Shown here: in pieces, positions 23,207 through 32,293 of the stretch
How positions within the stretch are numbered: the stretch's first letter is position 1
Layout: every line of letters begins with the position of its first letter
Source: Actinomycetota bacterium
GTDB lineage: Bacteria > Actinomycetota > Thermoleophilia > Gaiellales > Gaiellaceae
Direction of reading: 5' to 3'
Assembly: GCA_005883955.1 (NCBI GenBank)
Contig: VAXH01000087.1
Span: 43,451-82,171 of the forward strand
DNA length: 38,721 nucleotides
Program-made: the position numbers and the translations under genes
Notes under the pieces: model-generated
Databases searched by the model: none
What the model saw: only the letters and a program-made list of their open reading frames with translations
Told to the model about the DNA's origin: nothing

Positions 23207-23368
23207 ATGATCCTGCTCGCACTCGCACCCCTTGCAGCCGAAACGGCGGCTGAGGAAGGCAAGAAGGTGATCACGGGGATGCTGATCGTGGGCTTGATCT
23301 TCGTCGGCGTGATCGCCCTGGGCGAGACCTCGCGCTGGTTGCGCCACCGCCGCGGCCGCGGGCACTAG
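23207..23368 (+). CDS. Small single-pass or hairpin membrane protein (53 residues)
   Basis: ATG 23207 opens a 53-residue frame ending at TAG 23368. It has an N-terminal hydrophobic stretch (MILLALAPLAAETAAEEG), a strong membrane helix (ITGMLIVGLIFVGVIALGE, about 22-40) and a basic tail (TSRWLRHRRGRGH), which predicts a cytoplasmic C-terminus. Coding is supported by codon choice (GC-rich third positions), the membrane-protein architecture, and a TAGGGT box nine bases upstream. It sits between the hem genes and the first cyclase gene. Function unknown. Confidence 0.65.
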   Translation: MILLALAPLAAETAAEEGKKVITGMLIVGLIFVGVIALGETSRWLRHRRGRGH

Positions 23369-23403
23369 CCAGAGCGCCTCGCGCGCGCGATCCTTAGTCG
23401 CGG

Positions 23404-25854
23404 ATGCGCGAGCTGCCCACAGGCACCGTCACTTTCCTCTTCACCGACATCGAGGGCTCGACGAAGCTGCTGTACGAGCTCGGCGACGCCTATGCCGAAG
23501 CGCTGGCAGAGCACCGTCGCCTTTTGCGAGACGCGTTCGCACGCCACGACGGGGTCGAGTTCGGCACTGAAGGAGACGCCTTCTTCGTCGTCTTCGCGGG
23601 AGCGCATGATGCGCTCGCCGCGGCGGCGGAGGGTCAGGCGGCCCTGGACGGCGGTCCGATCAAGGTCAGGATGGGCCTCCATACCGGCGAGCCGCTTCTC
23701 ACCGAGGAGGGTTATGTCGGCCTCGACGTTCACAGGGCGGCGCGGATCGCCGCCGCGGGCCATGGTGGCCAGGTTCTGGTCTCGCAAAGGACGCGTGAGC
23801 TCGCGGGCGCAGACGGGCTTAATGATCTCGGCGAGCACCGGCTCAAGGACCTGACAGCGTCCGAACGGATCTTCCAGCTCGGCGACCGCGAGTTCGCGCC
23901 GCTCAAGACGCTCCACCAGACCAACCTGCCGGTCCAGCCGACGCCCTTGATCGGCCGCGAGGGCGAGCTTGCTGAGGTGCTGGCACTGATCCACGCGCAC
24001 AGGCTCGTGACGCTGAGCGGTCCGGGCGGGTCCGGGAAGACGCGACTCGCTCTGCAAGCGGCGGCCGAATTGGTCGAGGAGTTCCGCGACGGCGTGTGGT
24101 TCGTCTCGCTCGCTGCCTTGCGCGAGGAAAACGCCGTGCTGCCGACGATCGCGCTGACGCTGGGCATCGGCGAGCCGCAGACGCTCGAACAGCATCTCGA
24201 ACAGACGGAGGCCCTGCTTTTGCTCGACAACTTCGAGCAACTTCTCGACGCCGCGCCTCAGGTGGCGGAGCTGCTGCGGCAGGCGCCAGGGGTAAAGGTG
24301 CTCGTCACCAGCCGCTCCCCGTTGCATCTGGCGGGCGAGCACGAGTATCCGGTGCCTCCCCTTGCAGACGACGACGCAGTCGAGTTGTTCGTCGAGCGTG
24401 TTCGCGCGGGCAAGCCCTCCTTCGAGCCGGACGAGCACGTCGGCGAGATCTGCCGCCGGCTCGACAACCTGCCGCTCGCCGTCGAGCTCGCCGCCGCGCG
24501 GACGAACGTGCTGGTCCCGTCACAGCTACTCGAGCGCCTCGAGCAGAGCCTGCCGCTCCTGAGCGGCGGTGCCCGCGACGCGCCGGAGCGCCAGCGGACG
24601 CTGCGGGCGACGATCGACTGGAGCTACGAGCTCCTGAGCGACGAGGAAAAGCAGCTCTTCCGCCGGCTGGCTGTCTTCGCCGGCAGCTTCGAGATCGAGG
24701 CCGCAGAGGAGGTCTGCGAGGCGGGTCTCGACACGCTCGCGTCGCTGATCGACAAGAGCCTCCTCCGACAAACTGCCGACGGTCGCTTCTTCATGCTCGC
24801 GACGATCCGCGAATACGCGGCGGAGCGTTACGGCGAGGACGCCGGGGCGGAGCATGTGCTTCGCCGCCACGCAGAGCGGACGCTGCGCGTAGCCGAGGAT
24901 GCAAAGGCACGGCACCGCGAAGGCTTCGACGTCCTGCAGGCAGAGCACGACAACGCGCGGGCAGCACTCGACTTCCTGGTGGATGCCGGCGAGGCCGAGG
25001 CTGCGCTCCGTCTCGCGCTGTCCTTCGGCGATTACTGGTTCGTGCGTGGTCATGCCCGTGAGGGGCGCCGCCGGATCGAGGCGGCGCTCGCGGCGTCGGA
25101 GGACGCGCCCGCTGAGCTGCGGCTCCAGGCGCTGACGCGAGTGGCCGGCCTCGCGAGAGTGGTCGGTGACGCCGAGGCCGGCCAGCGGCACGCTTCGGCC
25201 GCCGTTGTCTTGGCGCGTGAGCTCGGCGACGATGCCGCGCTCGCGGCTGCGCTTCGCGAGCTTGGAGATGCGGTCGTCGGGACGCACGATTACGAGCGCG
25301 CCTTCGTGTTGTATGAGGAATCGCTCGCAATCGCCCGTGCGGCGGGAGAGTCGACGGCGGCAACCGTGACGAACCTGGCCGACGTGGCTCTCGCTGCCGG
25401 CGAACTCGAGAGGGCGATCGAGTATTCGAGGCAGGCCGCCGAGCTCGCGTCGGGCCACAGCGCCGAGACCGTCCGGGCAATCGGCGCCTTCAACACCGCG
25501 TCCGCGCTGATCCAGCTAGGACGGGAGGCCGAGGCGCGGCCGCGCCTCGGCCGTGCACTCGAGACGGTGGTGAGGCTCGACTACCTGGAGCTGGTGGGCT
25601 GGTGCCTGGTGGCAGCCGCGGCGCTTGCAGAGCCGTCAGACTCCGGCGCCGCCGCCCTCCTGCTCGGGGCAGCCGACAGTGCCCTCGAGGCCGTTGACGT
25701 CACCCTCGGGCCGGCCGAGCAGAGATTCCGCGAATTGACCCTGTCGAAGCTCAGGGACCGCTGCAATCCGGGCGACCTCGAGGAGTCTCTGCGGTTAGGG
25801 CGCGAGTTGCCGACGGACGACGCAGTATCGCTCGCGCGGAAGTACCTGGACTGA
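23404..25854 (+). CDS. Class III cyclase-like / NB-ARC ATPase / TPR protein, paralogue 1
   Basis: 816 residues. A class III nucleotide cyclase homology domain (about 1-160) has metal-binding Asp15 (TFLFTDIEGST) and Asp58 (TEGDAFF), and R114 in VHRAARI. By motif alignment the substrate Lys position is Gly54, the substrate Asp is Leu107 and the transition-state Asn is His110. Then comes a STAND-type NTPase: P-loop GPGGSGKT (206-213), Walker B LLLLDNFEQL (271-280), VTSR (301-304) and LPLAVELAAA (about 356-365). The rest (about 480-816) is helical repeats of TPR type. There is no LuxR HTH at the C-terminus, unlike several mycobacterial relatives. It probably acts as a signalling sensor; the ligand and product are unknown. 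First of three tandem paralogues. Confidence 0.88.
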   Translation: MRELPTGTVTFLFTDIEGSTKLLYELGDAYAEALAEHRRLLRDAFARHDGVEFGTEGDAFFVVFAGAHDALAAAAEGQAALDGGPIKVRMGLHTGEPLLTEEGYVGLDVHRAARIAAAGHGGQVLVSQRTRELAGADGLNDLGEHRLKDLTASERIFQLGDREFAPLKTLHQTNLPVQPTPLIGREGELAEVLALIHAHRLVTLSGPGGSGKTRLALQAAAELVEEFRDGVWFVSLAALREENAVLPTIALTLGIGEPQTLEQHLEQTEALLLLDNFEQLLDAAPQVAELLRQAPGVKVLVTSRSPLHLAGEHEYPVPPLADDDAVELFVERVRAGKPSFEPDEHVGEICRRLDNLPLAVELAAARTNVLVPSQLLERLEQSLPLLSGGARDAPERQRTLRATIDWSYELLSDEEKQLFRRLAVFAGSFEIEAAEEVCEAGLDTLASLIDKSLLRQTADGRFFMLATIREYAAERYGEDAGAEHVLRRHAERTLRVAEDAKARHREGFDVLQAEHDNARAALDFLVDAGEAEAALRLALSFGDYWFVRGHAREGRRRIEAALAASEDAPAELRLQALTRVAGLARVVGDAEAGQRHASAAVVLARELGDDAALAAALRELGDAVVGTHDYERAFVLYEESLAIARAAGESTAATVTNLADVALAAGELERAIEYSRQAAELASGHSAETVRAIGAFNTASALIQLGREAEARPRLGRALETVVRLDYLELVGWCLVAAAALAEPSDSGAAALLLGAADSALEAVDVTLGPAEQRFRELTLSKLRDRCNPGDLEESLRLGRELPTDDAVSLARKYLD

Positions 25855-25859
25855 CTTCG

Positions 25860-28322
25860 ATGCGCGAGCTTCCGACCGGTACCGTCACCTTCCTCTTCAC
25901 CGACATCGAGGGCTCGACGCGGCTGCTCCACGAGCTCGGCGACGGCTACGCGGACGCGCTTGCCGAGCACAGGCGGCTCTTGCGCGAAGCCTTCGCCTGC
26001 CATGGCGGCGTCGAGGTCGACACTCAGGGGGACGCGTTCTTCGTCGCGTTCGCCCGGGCAACCGACGCGCTCTCAGCTGCTGACGGCGCCCGGCGCGCTC
26101 TCGAGCCCGGGCCGATTCGCGTGCGGATGGGCCTACATACAGGGGAGCCGCAGCTCACCGACGAAGGCTACGTTGGTCTGGATGTCCACCGGGCGGCGCG
26201 CATCTCCGCTGCTGGGCACGGAGGGCAAGTCTTGCTCTCGGGGACGACGCACGACCTCTTGGGCACGCGCGCGGACCTACACGACCTCGGGACGCACCGT
26301 CTCAAGGACCTGACCGCGCCCGAGCGCCTTTACCAGCTCGGCTCGGACGACTTCCCGCCTCTTCGTTCGCTCAACCAGACGAACCTTCCCTTGCAACCGT
26401 CTCCACTCGTCGGCAGGAAGCGAGAGCTCGACGAGGTGCTGGAGCTGCTGCATGGCTCGCGCCTGCTGACACTCACCGGCCCGGGCGGCGGTGGCAAGAC
26501 CCGCCTCGCGGTTCAGGCGGCCGCCGAGGTCACCGAGGAGTTTCCAGACGGCGTCTGGTTCGTCTCGCTGGCCGCGCTCAGAGATCCCGAGCTCGTCGCG
26601 CCGACAATCGCTTCTGCGGTCGACGGCGGCGACGAGCTGATCGAAGCGCTCGGCGACAGGCGCTTGCTGCTCGTGCTCGACAATTGCGAGCAGCTCCTGC
26701 CGGGAATCGCCACCGACGTTGCCGAGCTGCTCGAGCGGACGCCGGCAATCGTGCTTGCGACCTCACGGGAGCGCCTTGCGCTCGGCGCCGAGCAGGAATA
26801 CGTCGTCCCGACGCTCACTCCGGAAGACGCCATGGCTCTGTTCACGGCGCGGGCCCGCCAACTCACCAGTTCGTTCGAGCCGGACGAGCACGTGGCCGAG
26901 ATCGGCCGGCGCCTCGACGGGTTGCCGCTCGCGATCGAGCTCGCCGCGGCGCGGGTGAAGGTGATGCGGCCGCAGCAGATCCTCGAACGCCTCGGCAGCT
27001 CGGAACTGTTGACGGCCGGCCTGCGGGACGCACCGGAACGACAGCGGACGCTCCGGGCGACGATCGGCTGGAGCCACGAGCTGCTCGCCGAGGACGAGCG
27101 CCGGCTCTTCGCCCGCCTCGCCGTGTTTCCGGGTAGCTTCGAGCTGGAAGCTGCTGAGACGGTCTGCTCGGCCGACGTCGAGATACTCGGGTCGCTGATT
27201 GACAAGAGCCTGCTACGGCAGACGTCGGACGGACGGTTCTTCATGCTCGAGACGATTCGCGAGTACGCGGCCGAACGGCTCGAGGAGAGCGGAGAGGCCG
27301 GTCCGCTTAGCCTTCGCCACGCCGGGTGGACGCTGAAGCTCGCCGAGCGCGCCGGGCCGGAGCTGGAAGGCCGACATCAGGTCGAGTGGCTCGACGGGCT
27401 CGAGCTCGAGCGCGACAACATTCGCACGGCCCTCGCCACCTTCGCCGGCGCGGGCAGACATGAGGAGCGGCTTCGCCTCGCGACGGCGGTCTGGCGGCTG
27501 TGGCTCATGCGAGGATCCACGGCCGAAGGGGCGCGCGTCGTCGAGAGCGCTCTCGCGTCAGCGCCGACCGATGCCGCCCCGGGGCGGCTTGCCGGTCTTC
27601 GCGCCCTCGGCTATCTCGCGTACGCGGGAGGCAGATGGACCGAGGCGGCCGGCTTCCACGAGCAGGGACTCGAGCTGAGCCGGCGCGCCGGCGATCGTCG
27701 CGCCGAAGCGCTGGCGCTGTTCGGCCTCTACGCGGCCGCAACTGGCCAGCGGGATCTGCGTTCGGCCAAGCAGTACGCCGAAGAGGCCGAAGAGGCGGCG
27801 CGAGAGGTCAGCGACCACCGCACGGCCGGGGTCGCCGCCGCCAGCCTCGGACATTTGGCGCTGCATGAGCGTGACTACGTGCGGGCGCGCTCCCTGTTCG
27901 AGCGATCGATGGTCGCCATGGAGGGAGAGGAGTACGGGCAGGTCGCGAACCTCGGCAACCTCGCCTTGGTGGCGCTCCGCTTGGGCGAGCTTCATGAGGC
28001 GGCCGCGAAAATCCGCGAGAACCTGGTCCTCTCCCTCCGGCTCCACGATCACGTCTCGACCGTGCACGCGCTTGCGGTGCTCGCAGCCGTCCTGGCCGGC
28101 GTCGGGCAGCCCGAAGTCGCCGCGCGCGTCCTCGGCGCGGGCGCCGCGCTCGAGGAAGACGAGGGCCTTTCCCTTCAGGAGCTCGAGGCCGAGCTCCGCG
28201 ACGAGACCGAGGCGGCGGTGCGCGACGAGCTTGGCGAGCTCCGCTTCGAGGACGAGCTCGAAGCCGGCCGCACCGTCGAGCTTTCCGACCTCATCGGTAC
28301 CGCGATCGGTCGCTTGGGCTGA
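25860..28322 (+). CDS. Class III cyclase-like / NB-ARC ATPase / TPR protein, paralogue 2
   Basis: 820 residues, same architecture as its neighbours. Cyclase domain: Asp15, Asp58 (DTQGDAFF, with Asp54 at the usual Lys position), then GYVGLDVHRAARI (Leu107, His110, Arg114). P-loop GPGGGGKT (207-214); Walker B LLLVLDNCEQLLPG; LATSRERLALG; GLPLAIELAAARVKV. The C-terminal half has helical repeats, with GDRRAEALALFGLYAAATGQ and LGNLALVALRLGELHEAA, and ends in an acidic stretch. ATG is five bases after the previous stop, so the first two genes are surely cotranscribed. Its first 35 or so codons are nearly identical at DNA level to those of paralogue 3, much closer than the C-terminal halves. Confidence 0.88.
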   Translation: MRELPTGTVTFLFTDIEGSTRLLHELGDGYADALAEHRRLLREAFACHGGVEVDTQGDAFFVAFARATDALSAADGARRALEPGPIRVRMGLHTGEPQLTDEGYVGLDVHRAARISAAGHGGQVLLSGTTHDLLGTRADLHDLGTHRLKDLTAPERLYQLGSDDFPPLRSLNQTNLPLQPSPLVGRKRELDEVLELLHGSRLLTLTGPGGGGKTRLAVQAAAEVTEEFPDGVWFVSLAALRDPELVAPTIASAVDGGDELIEALGDRRLLLVLDNCEQLLPGIATDVAELLERTPAIVLATSRERLALGAEQEYVVPTLTPEDAMALFTARARQLTSSFEPDEHVAEIGRRLDGLPLAIELAAARVKVMRPQQILERLGSSELLTAGLRDAPERQRTLRATIGWSHELLAEDERRLFARLAVFPGSFELEAAETVCSADVEILGSLIDKSLLRQTSDGRFFMLETIREYAAERLEESGEAGPLSLRHAGWTLKLAERAGPELEGRHQVEWLDGLELERDNIRTALATFAGAGRHEERLRLATAVWRLWLMRGSTAEGARVVESALASAPTDAAPGRLAGLRALGYLAYAGGRWTEAAGFHEQGLELSRRAGDRRAEALALFGLYAAATGQRDLRSAKQYAEEAEEAAREVSDHRTAGVAAASLGHLALHERDYVRARSLFERSMVAMEGEEYGQVANLGNLALVALRLGELHEAAAKIRENLVLSLRLHDHVSTVHALAVLAAVLAGVGQPEVAARVLGAGAALEEDEGLSLQELEAELRDETEAAVRDELGELRFEDELEAGRTVELSDLIGTAIGRLG

Positions 28323-28381
28323 ACGGCGGCAGCGGCTGCGCGCTCTTGGCAGCGCATCTCCGCTCGCGCCATCCTTAGTGA

Positions 28382-30832
28382 ATGCCCCAACTGCCGACCG
28401 GTACCGTCACCTTCCTCTTCACGGACATCGAGGGCTCGACGCGGCTGCTGCACGAACTCGGCGAGGCCTACGCGGACGCTCTTGCCGAGCACCGGCGCGT
28501 GCTACGGGAGGCTTTTGCGCGTTACGGTGGCGTCGAGGTCGACACGCAGGGCGATGCCTTCTTCGTCGCCTTCGCGACGGCGAAGAACGCGCTCGCTGCC
28601 GCCGGCGAAGGTCAAGAGGTGCTCGCCGCAGGACCGATTCGCGTTCGGATGGGCATTCACACGGGCGAGCCGTTCGCAACAGACGAGGGTTACGTCGGAA
28701 TCGACGTTCACCGAGCCGCCCGGATTGCGGCGGCCGGCTACGGCGGCCAGGTCCTCGTCTCGCAATCCACGCGCGATCTCTGTGTTGATGACGAGCTCCG
28801 CGATCTCGGCGAGCACCGCCTGAAGGATCTCGCCGCGCCCGAGCGGCTCTACCAGCTTGGCGACCGCGATTTCCCGCCCTTGAAGACGCTGTACCAGACG
28901 AATCTCCCGATCCCCGCGACGGCGTTTCTCGGACGGGAGCGCGAGTTGCAGGAGGTGCAGGCGCTGATCTCGCGGCCGGATGTCCGACTGCTTACGTTGT
29001 CCGGTCCGGGCGGGACCGGCAAGACGCGGCTCGCACTGCAGGCGGCCGCGGAGGTCGCGGAGGGCTTTCCCGACGGGATCTACTGGGTGCCGCTCGCCTC
29101 GCTACGTGATCCATCACTCGTGCTCGACGTCGCCGCGCGGGCGCTCGGCGCCACGGACGGGCTCGCCGAGCGGATCGCGGACAAGTCGCTGCTCCTGCTC
29201 TTCGACAACTTCGAACATCTGATCGAGGCAGCTCCGGAGCTCTCCAACGTGCTCGCCGCCTGCCCGAACGCTCAGCTGATCGTGACGAGCCGCGAGCTGC
29301 TTCGGCTCCCCGGCGAGCAGGCATACCCGGTGCCGCCGCTCGAGCCGGAGGACGGAGAGGAGCTGTTCGTCGCGCGGGCGCGCGCGGCGAAGCCGGACTT
29401 CCGGACGGATGGGTCAATCGAGGAGATCTGCGCCAGGCTCGAGAACCTCCCGCTGGCGCTCGAGCTGGCGGCGGCGCGCGTGCGCGTCCTGTCGGCTGAT
29501 GAGCTCCTCCAGAGGCTGTCGAAGCGGCTCGATCTGCTCAAGGGCGGCCGGGGCGTCGATCCGCGCCAGCAGACGCTCCGGGCGACGATCGAGTGGTCGC
29601 ACGACCTGCTCGACGCCGACGAGCAGCGGCTGTTCGCCCGGCTCGCCGTCTTCCGCGGCGGCTGCACCATCCAAGCGGCCGAGCAGGTGTGCGATGCCGA
29701 CATCGATGCGCTCCAGTCCCTGGTCGACAAGAGCCTCGTGCGCGTGCGCGAAGATGACCGCTTCTGGATGCTGGAGACCATCCGCGAGTTCGCCCTCGAG
29801 CAGCTTGACACCGGTGGGGAGGCCGACGCGATCAGGCGCCGCCATGCAGACGCGGCCCTCGCTCTCGCCGAATCCGCGAACCTGACAGTGGAGGCACACG
29901 CGGCGGGTCGACGCGCGCGCTACGAGATCGTCATGCCCGAGCAAGCAAACATCCGCGCGGCGCTCGACTGGTTGATGGGAGCAGATGAAACGGAGCTCGC
30001 CATGCGACTCGCCGTCGCTCTGGAGGAGTACTGGGTCACGACGAGCCCTTCCGAAGGCACGCGTTTGTTCACGGAACTGCTGGAGCGTCGCACTGAGGTA
30101 CCCCCTGAGCTGTGCGTACGAGCCACACGTTGCCTGGGCGGCGTCACCTACATCGTCGGCGACTTCAAAACGGGCACCCGATACATCGAAGAGGCTCTCG
30201 CGCAATACCGACGCCTCGGCCACGACTGGGGTGTCGCGGACATGCTCCAACGTCTGGCGAACGAAGCTCTGCGGGAGGGCGACTTGAAGAAAACGCGCTC
30301 GCGTCTCGAGCAAAGTCTCTCGTTGGATCGCGACGCGTACCACGAAGCTGGCGCGCTGATGCTGCTAGGAGAGCTCGCGTTCAAAGAGGGTCGGCCGGAG
30401 GAATCCATCGAGCTGCTAGACCGCTGCGCAGCCCGCGCGAAGGACATCAATTGGGATTGGTGGCAGAAGAACGCTCTCATGCTGGCCGCGGACTACAGCC
30501 TCAGGATGGAACGGCCGGACGAGGCGTCACCGCGTCTTCGCGAGAGCCTGGTCATCTCCAGCAGGCTCCACGACCGGCAGTGGCTCGTGTTCGGTCTGGC
30601 GCTATTCGCCTGGGTCGCGGCGGAGAAGGACCAGGCCGAAAGAGCGGGCACCCTCTGGGGAGCGATTGAGGGCGAAGCAGAGCGCGGATCAATCGGGCAG
30701 TGGGAGACCGAAGGCAAGGAGTACGAGGATTACGTCTTCGGCGTCGCAGGACAGGACTTCGAACAAGCGAGGGCGCACGGTCGGACGATGTCGCTCGACG
30801 AAGCCGTCGAATATGCGCTCTCCCTAGACTGA
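28382..30832 (+). CDS. Class III cyclase-like / NB-ARC ATPase / TPR protein, paralogue 3
   Basis: 816 residues. Cyclase domain: Asp15, Asp58 (DTQGDAFF), GYVGIDVHRAARI (Ile107, His110, Arg114). P-loop GPGGTGKT (208-215); Walker B LLLLFDNFEHLIEA; IVTSRELLRLPG; NLPLALELAAARVRV. The TPR half has LGGVTYIVGDFKTGTRYIEEAL and MLLGELAFKEGRPEESIELLD. It follows a 59-base gap; a nine-base word ATCCTTAGT just upstream (28371-28379) also precedes paralogue 1 (23390-23398). The C-terminal half is visibly lower in GC than the rest: hand counts are 111 of 180 bases (62%) over 30181-30360, against 75% for 29341-29400 and 73% for 29101-29160. The ubiD-like gene starts five bases after its stop. Confidence 0.88.
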   Translation: MPQLPTGTVTFLFTDIEGSTRLLHELGEAYADALAEHRRVLREAFARYGGVEVDTQGDAFFVAFATAKNALAAAGEGQEVLAAGPIRVRMGIHTGEPFATDEGYVGIDVHRAARIAAAGYGGQVLVSQSTRDLCVDDELRDLGEHRLKDLAAPERLYQLGDRDFPPLKTLYQTNLPIPATAFLGRERELQEVQALISRPDVRLLTLSGPGGTGKTRLALQAAAEVAEGFPDGIYWVPLASLRDPSLVLDVAARALGATDGLAERIADKSLLLLFDNFEHLIEAAPELSNVLAACPNAQLIVTSRELLRLPGEQAYPVPPLEPEDGEELFVARARAAKPDFRTDGSIEEICARLENLPLALELAAARVRVLSADELLQRLSKRLDLLKGGRGVDPRQQTLRATIEWSHDLLDADEQRLFARLAVFRGGCTIQAAEQVCDADIDALQSLVDKSLVRVREDDRFWMLETIREFALEQLDTGGEADAIRRRHADAALALAESANLTVEAHAAGRRARYEIVMPEQANIRAALDWLMGADETELAMRLAVALEEYWVTTSPSEGTRLFTELLERRTEVPPELCVRATRCLGGVTYIVGDFKTGTRYIEEALAQYRRLGHDWGVADMLQRLANEALREGDLKKTRSRLEQSLSLDRDAYHEAGALMLLGELAFKEGRPEESIELLDRCAARAKDINWDWWQKNALMLAADYSLRMERPDEASPRLRESLVISSRLHDRQWLVFGLALFAWVAAEKDQAERAGTLWGAIEGEAERGSIGQWETEGKEYEDYVFGVAGQDFEQARAHGRTMSLDEAVEYALSLD

Positions 30833-30837
30833 CTCCG

Positions 30838-32275
30838 ATGTCGCCGCCCGCGGATCTCCGCTCTTGGATCGCGTTGCTCGAGCGCGAAGGCGAGCTCGTC
30901 CGCGTCTCCGCCGAGGTCGACCCGCACCTCGAAGTGACCGAGATCACCGACCGCACGGTCAAGGCCGGCGGGCCGGCGCTGCTGTTCGAGAAGCCGCAGG
31001 GCTCCATCCACCCGCTGCTGATCAACCAGTTCGGTACCGAGCGGCGGATGTGCCTCGCCTTCGGCGTCGAGCGGCTCGACGATGTCGCGGCGAAGCTCGA
31101 GGACGTGCTCGAGATGCAGCCCCCTCAGGGGCTGGTCGACAAGGTGCGCGGGCTCAAGAAGCTGAAGTCGATCGCGGACTCGCTGCCGCAGACGGCGCGG
31201 CGCGGGCCCTCACAGGAGGTCGTGATCACGGGCGACGAGGTCGACCTCGGGCGGCTGCCGATCCAGACCTGCTGGCCGGGCGACGCCGGGGCCTTCATCA
31301 CGCTGCCGGCCGTGATCACCAAGGACCCCCGCACCGGCACGCGCAACGTCGGCATGTACCGGATGCAGGTCCTCGACCGCGCCACCACGGCGATGCACTG
31401 GCAGATCCACAAGGACGGTCGCGCCGACTACCTGGCGACCGAGGGGCGGATCGAGGTCGCGGCCGCGCTCGGGCTCGATCCGGTCACGACCTACACGGCG
31501 AGAGGGAAAGACGGTCGACCTCGAAGTGCCCGCGAATGCCGAGATCGTGCTCGAGGGCTACATCGAAAAAGACGAGCTGACCGCCGAGGGCCCGTTCGGC
31601 GACCACACCGGCTTCTACACGGCAGCCGAGCCGTTCCCGGTTTTCCATGTCACCGCCGTGACGATGCGCCAGGACGCGATCTACCCGTCGATCGTCGTCG
31701 GCAAGCCGCCGGCCGAGGATGCCTGGCTCGGCAAGGCGACCGAGCGGATCTTCCTGCCGGCCGTGAAGATGACCGTGCCCGAGATCGTCGACTACGACCT
31801 CCCGGTTTCGGGCGTGTTCCACAACTGCTGCATCGTCTCGATCCGCAAGGCTTTCCCCGGCCACGCGAAGAAGGTCATGCACGCAATCTGGGGACTCGGG
31901 ATGCTGAGCCTGACGAAGTCGGTCGTGGTCGTGGACGAGCACGTGAACGTGCACGACTACGAGGAGGTCTTCTTCTACGTCGGTGCCAACGTCGACCCTG
32001 GCCGTGACGTCCTGATCTCCGAGGGCCCGCTCGACCACCTCGACCACGCACCGACGCACCAGTTCTTCGGCGGCAAGCTCGGCATCGACGCGACCGCGAA
32101 GGGCCCCGACGAGGGCACGAGGCCGTGGCCGGAGGAGATCGAGATGAGCGACGAGATCCGCGCGCTGGTCGACCGCCGCTGGAAGGAATACGGGATCGGG
32201 GCAGATACAGGTCAGAACGGCGCACGAAAACGGCTTCGAACCCTTAATCTCTCTCGAGCCATGCGAAAGGCGTAA
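30838..32275 (+). pseudogene. UbiD family decarboxylase gene (MqnL-like), frame broken near 31500
   Basis: Frame A from ATG 30838 reads as UbiD: LRSWIALLEREGELVRVSAEVDPHLEVTEI, INQFGTERRM, TCWPGDAGAFITLPAVITKDP, NVGMYRMQVLDRATTAMHWQ and EVAAALGLDPVTTYTA, up to about 31500. Frame B resumes at GKTVDLEVPANAEIVLEGYI (31505) and continues through TAEGPFGDHTGFY to the stop. UbiD proteins have about 20 residues between these blocks (the 'saPlP..idE...aG.LRG' segment); these are missing, so a short deletion plus frame change has occurred. The E-x-x-G-D prFMN region (EGPFGDHTG) is intact in frame B. The position beside mqnA, ubiX and menG points to the late decarboxylation step of futalosine menaquinone synthesis. 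As this step should be essential, an assembly error must be considered. Confidence 0.85.
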
Positions 32276-32293
32276 AAAAGACGCGGATGCGAT

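Noticed and set aside
30640-30832. A LuxR-type DNA-binding domain at the C-terminus of the cyclase-STAND proteins
   Set aside because: The C-termini of all three end in TPR-like helices and acidic tails. No helix-turn-helix pattern is visible.
23404-30832. The triple cyclase cluster as a CBASS or Pycsar defence system
   Set aside because: There is no effector gene such as a nuclease, TIR or small membrane effector clearly paired with each cyclase, and no mobile element marks. It is left as an open possibility, not a call.
32205-32275. A possible tRNA-like 3' end (TTCGAA) in the tail of the ubiD gene
   Set aside because: There is no acceptor stem, anticodon arm or D arm at the proper spacing. 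The stretch is read as the unusual C-terminal tail of the UbiD homologue or untranslated DNA.
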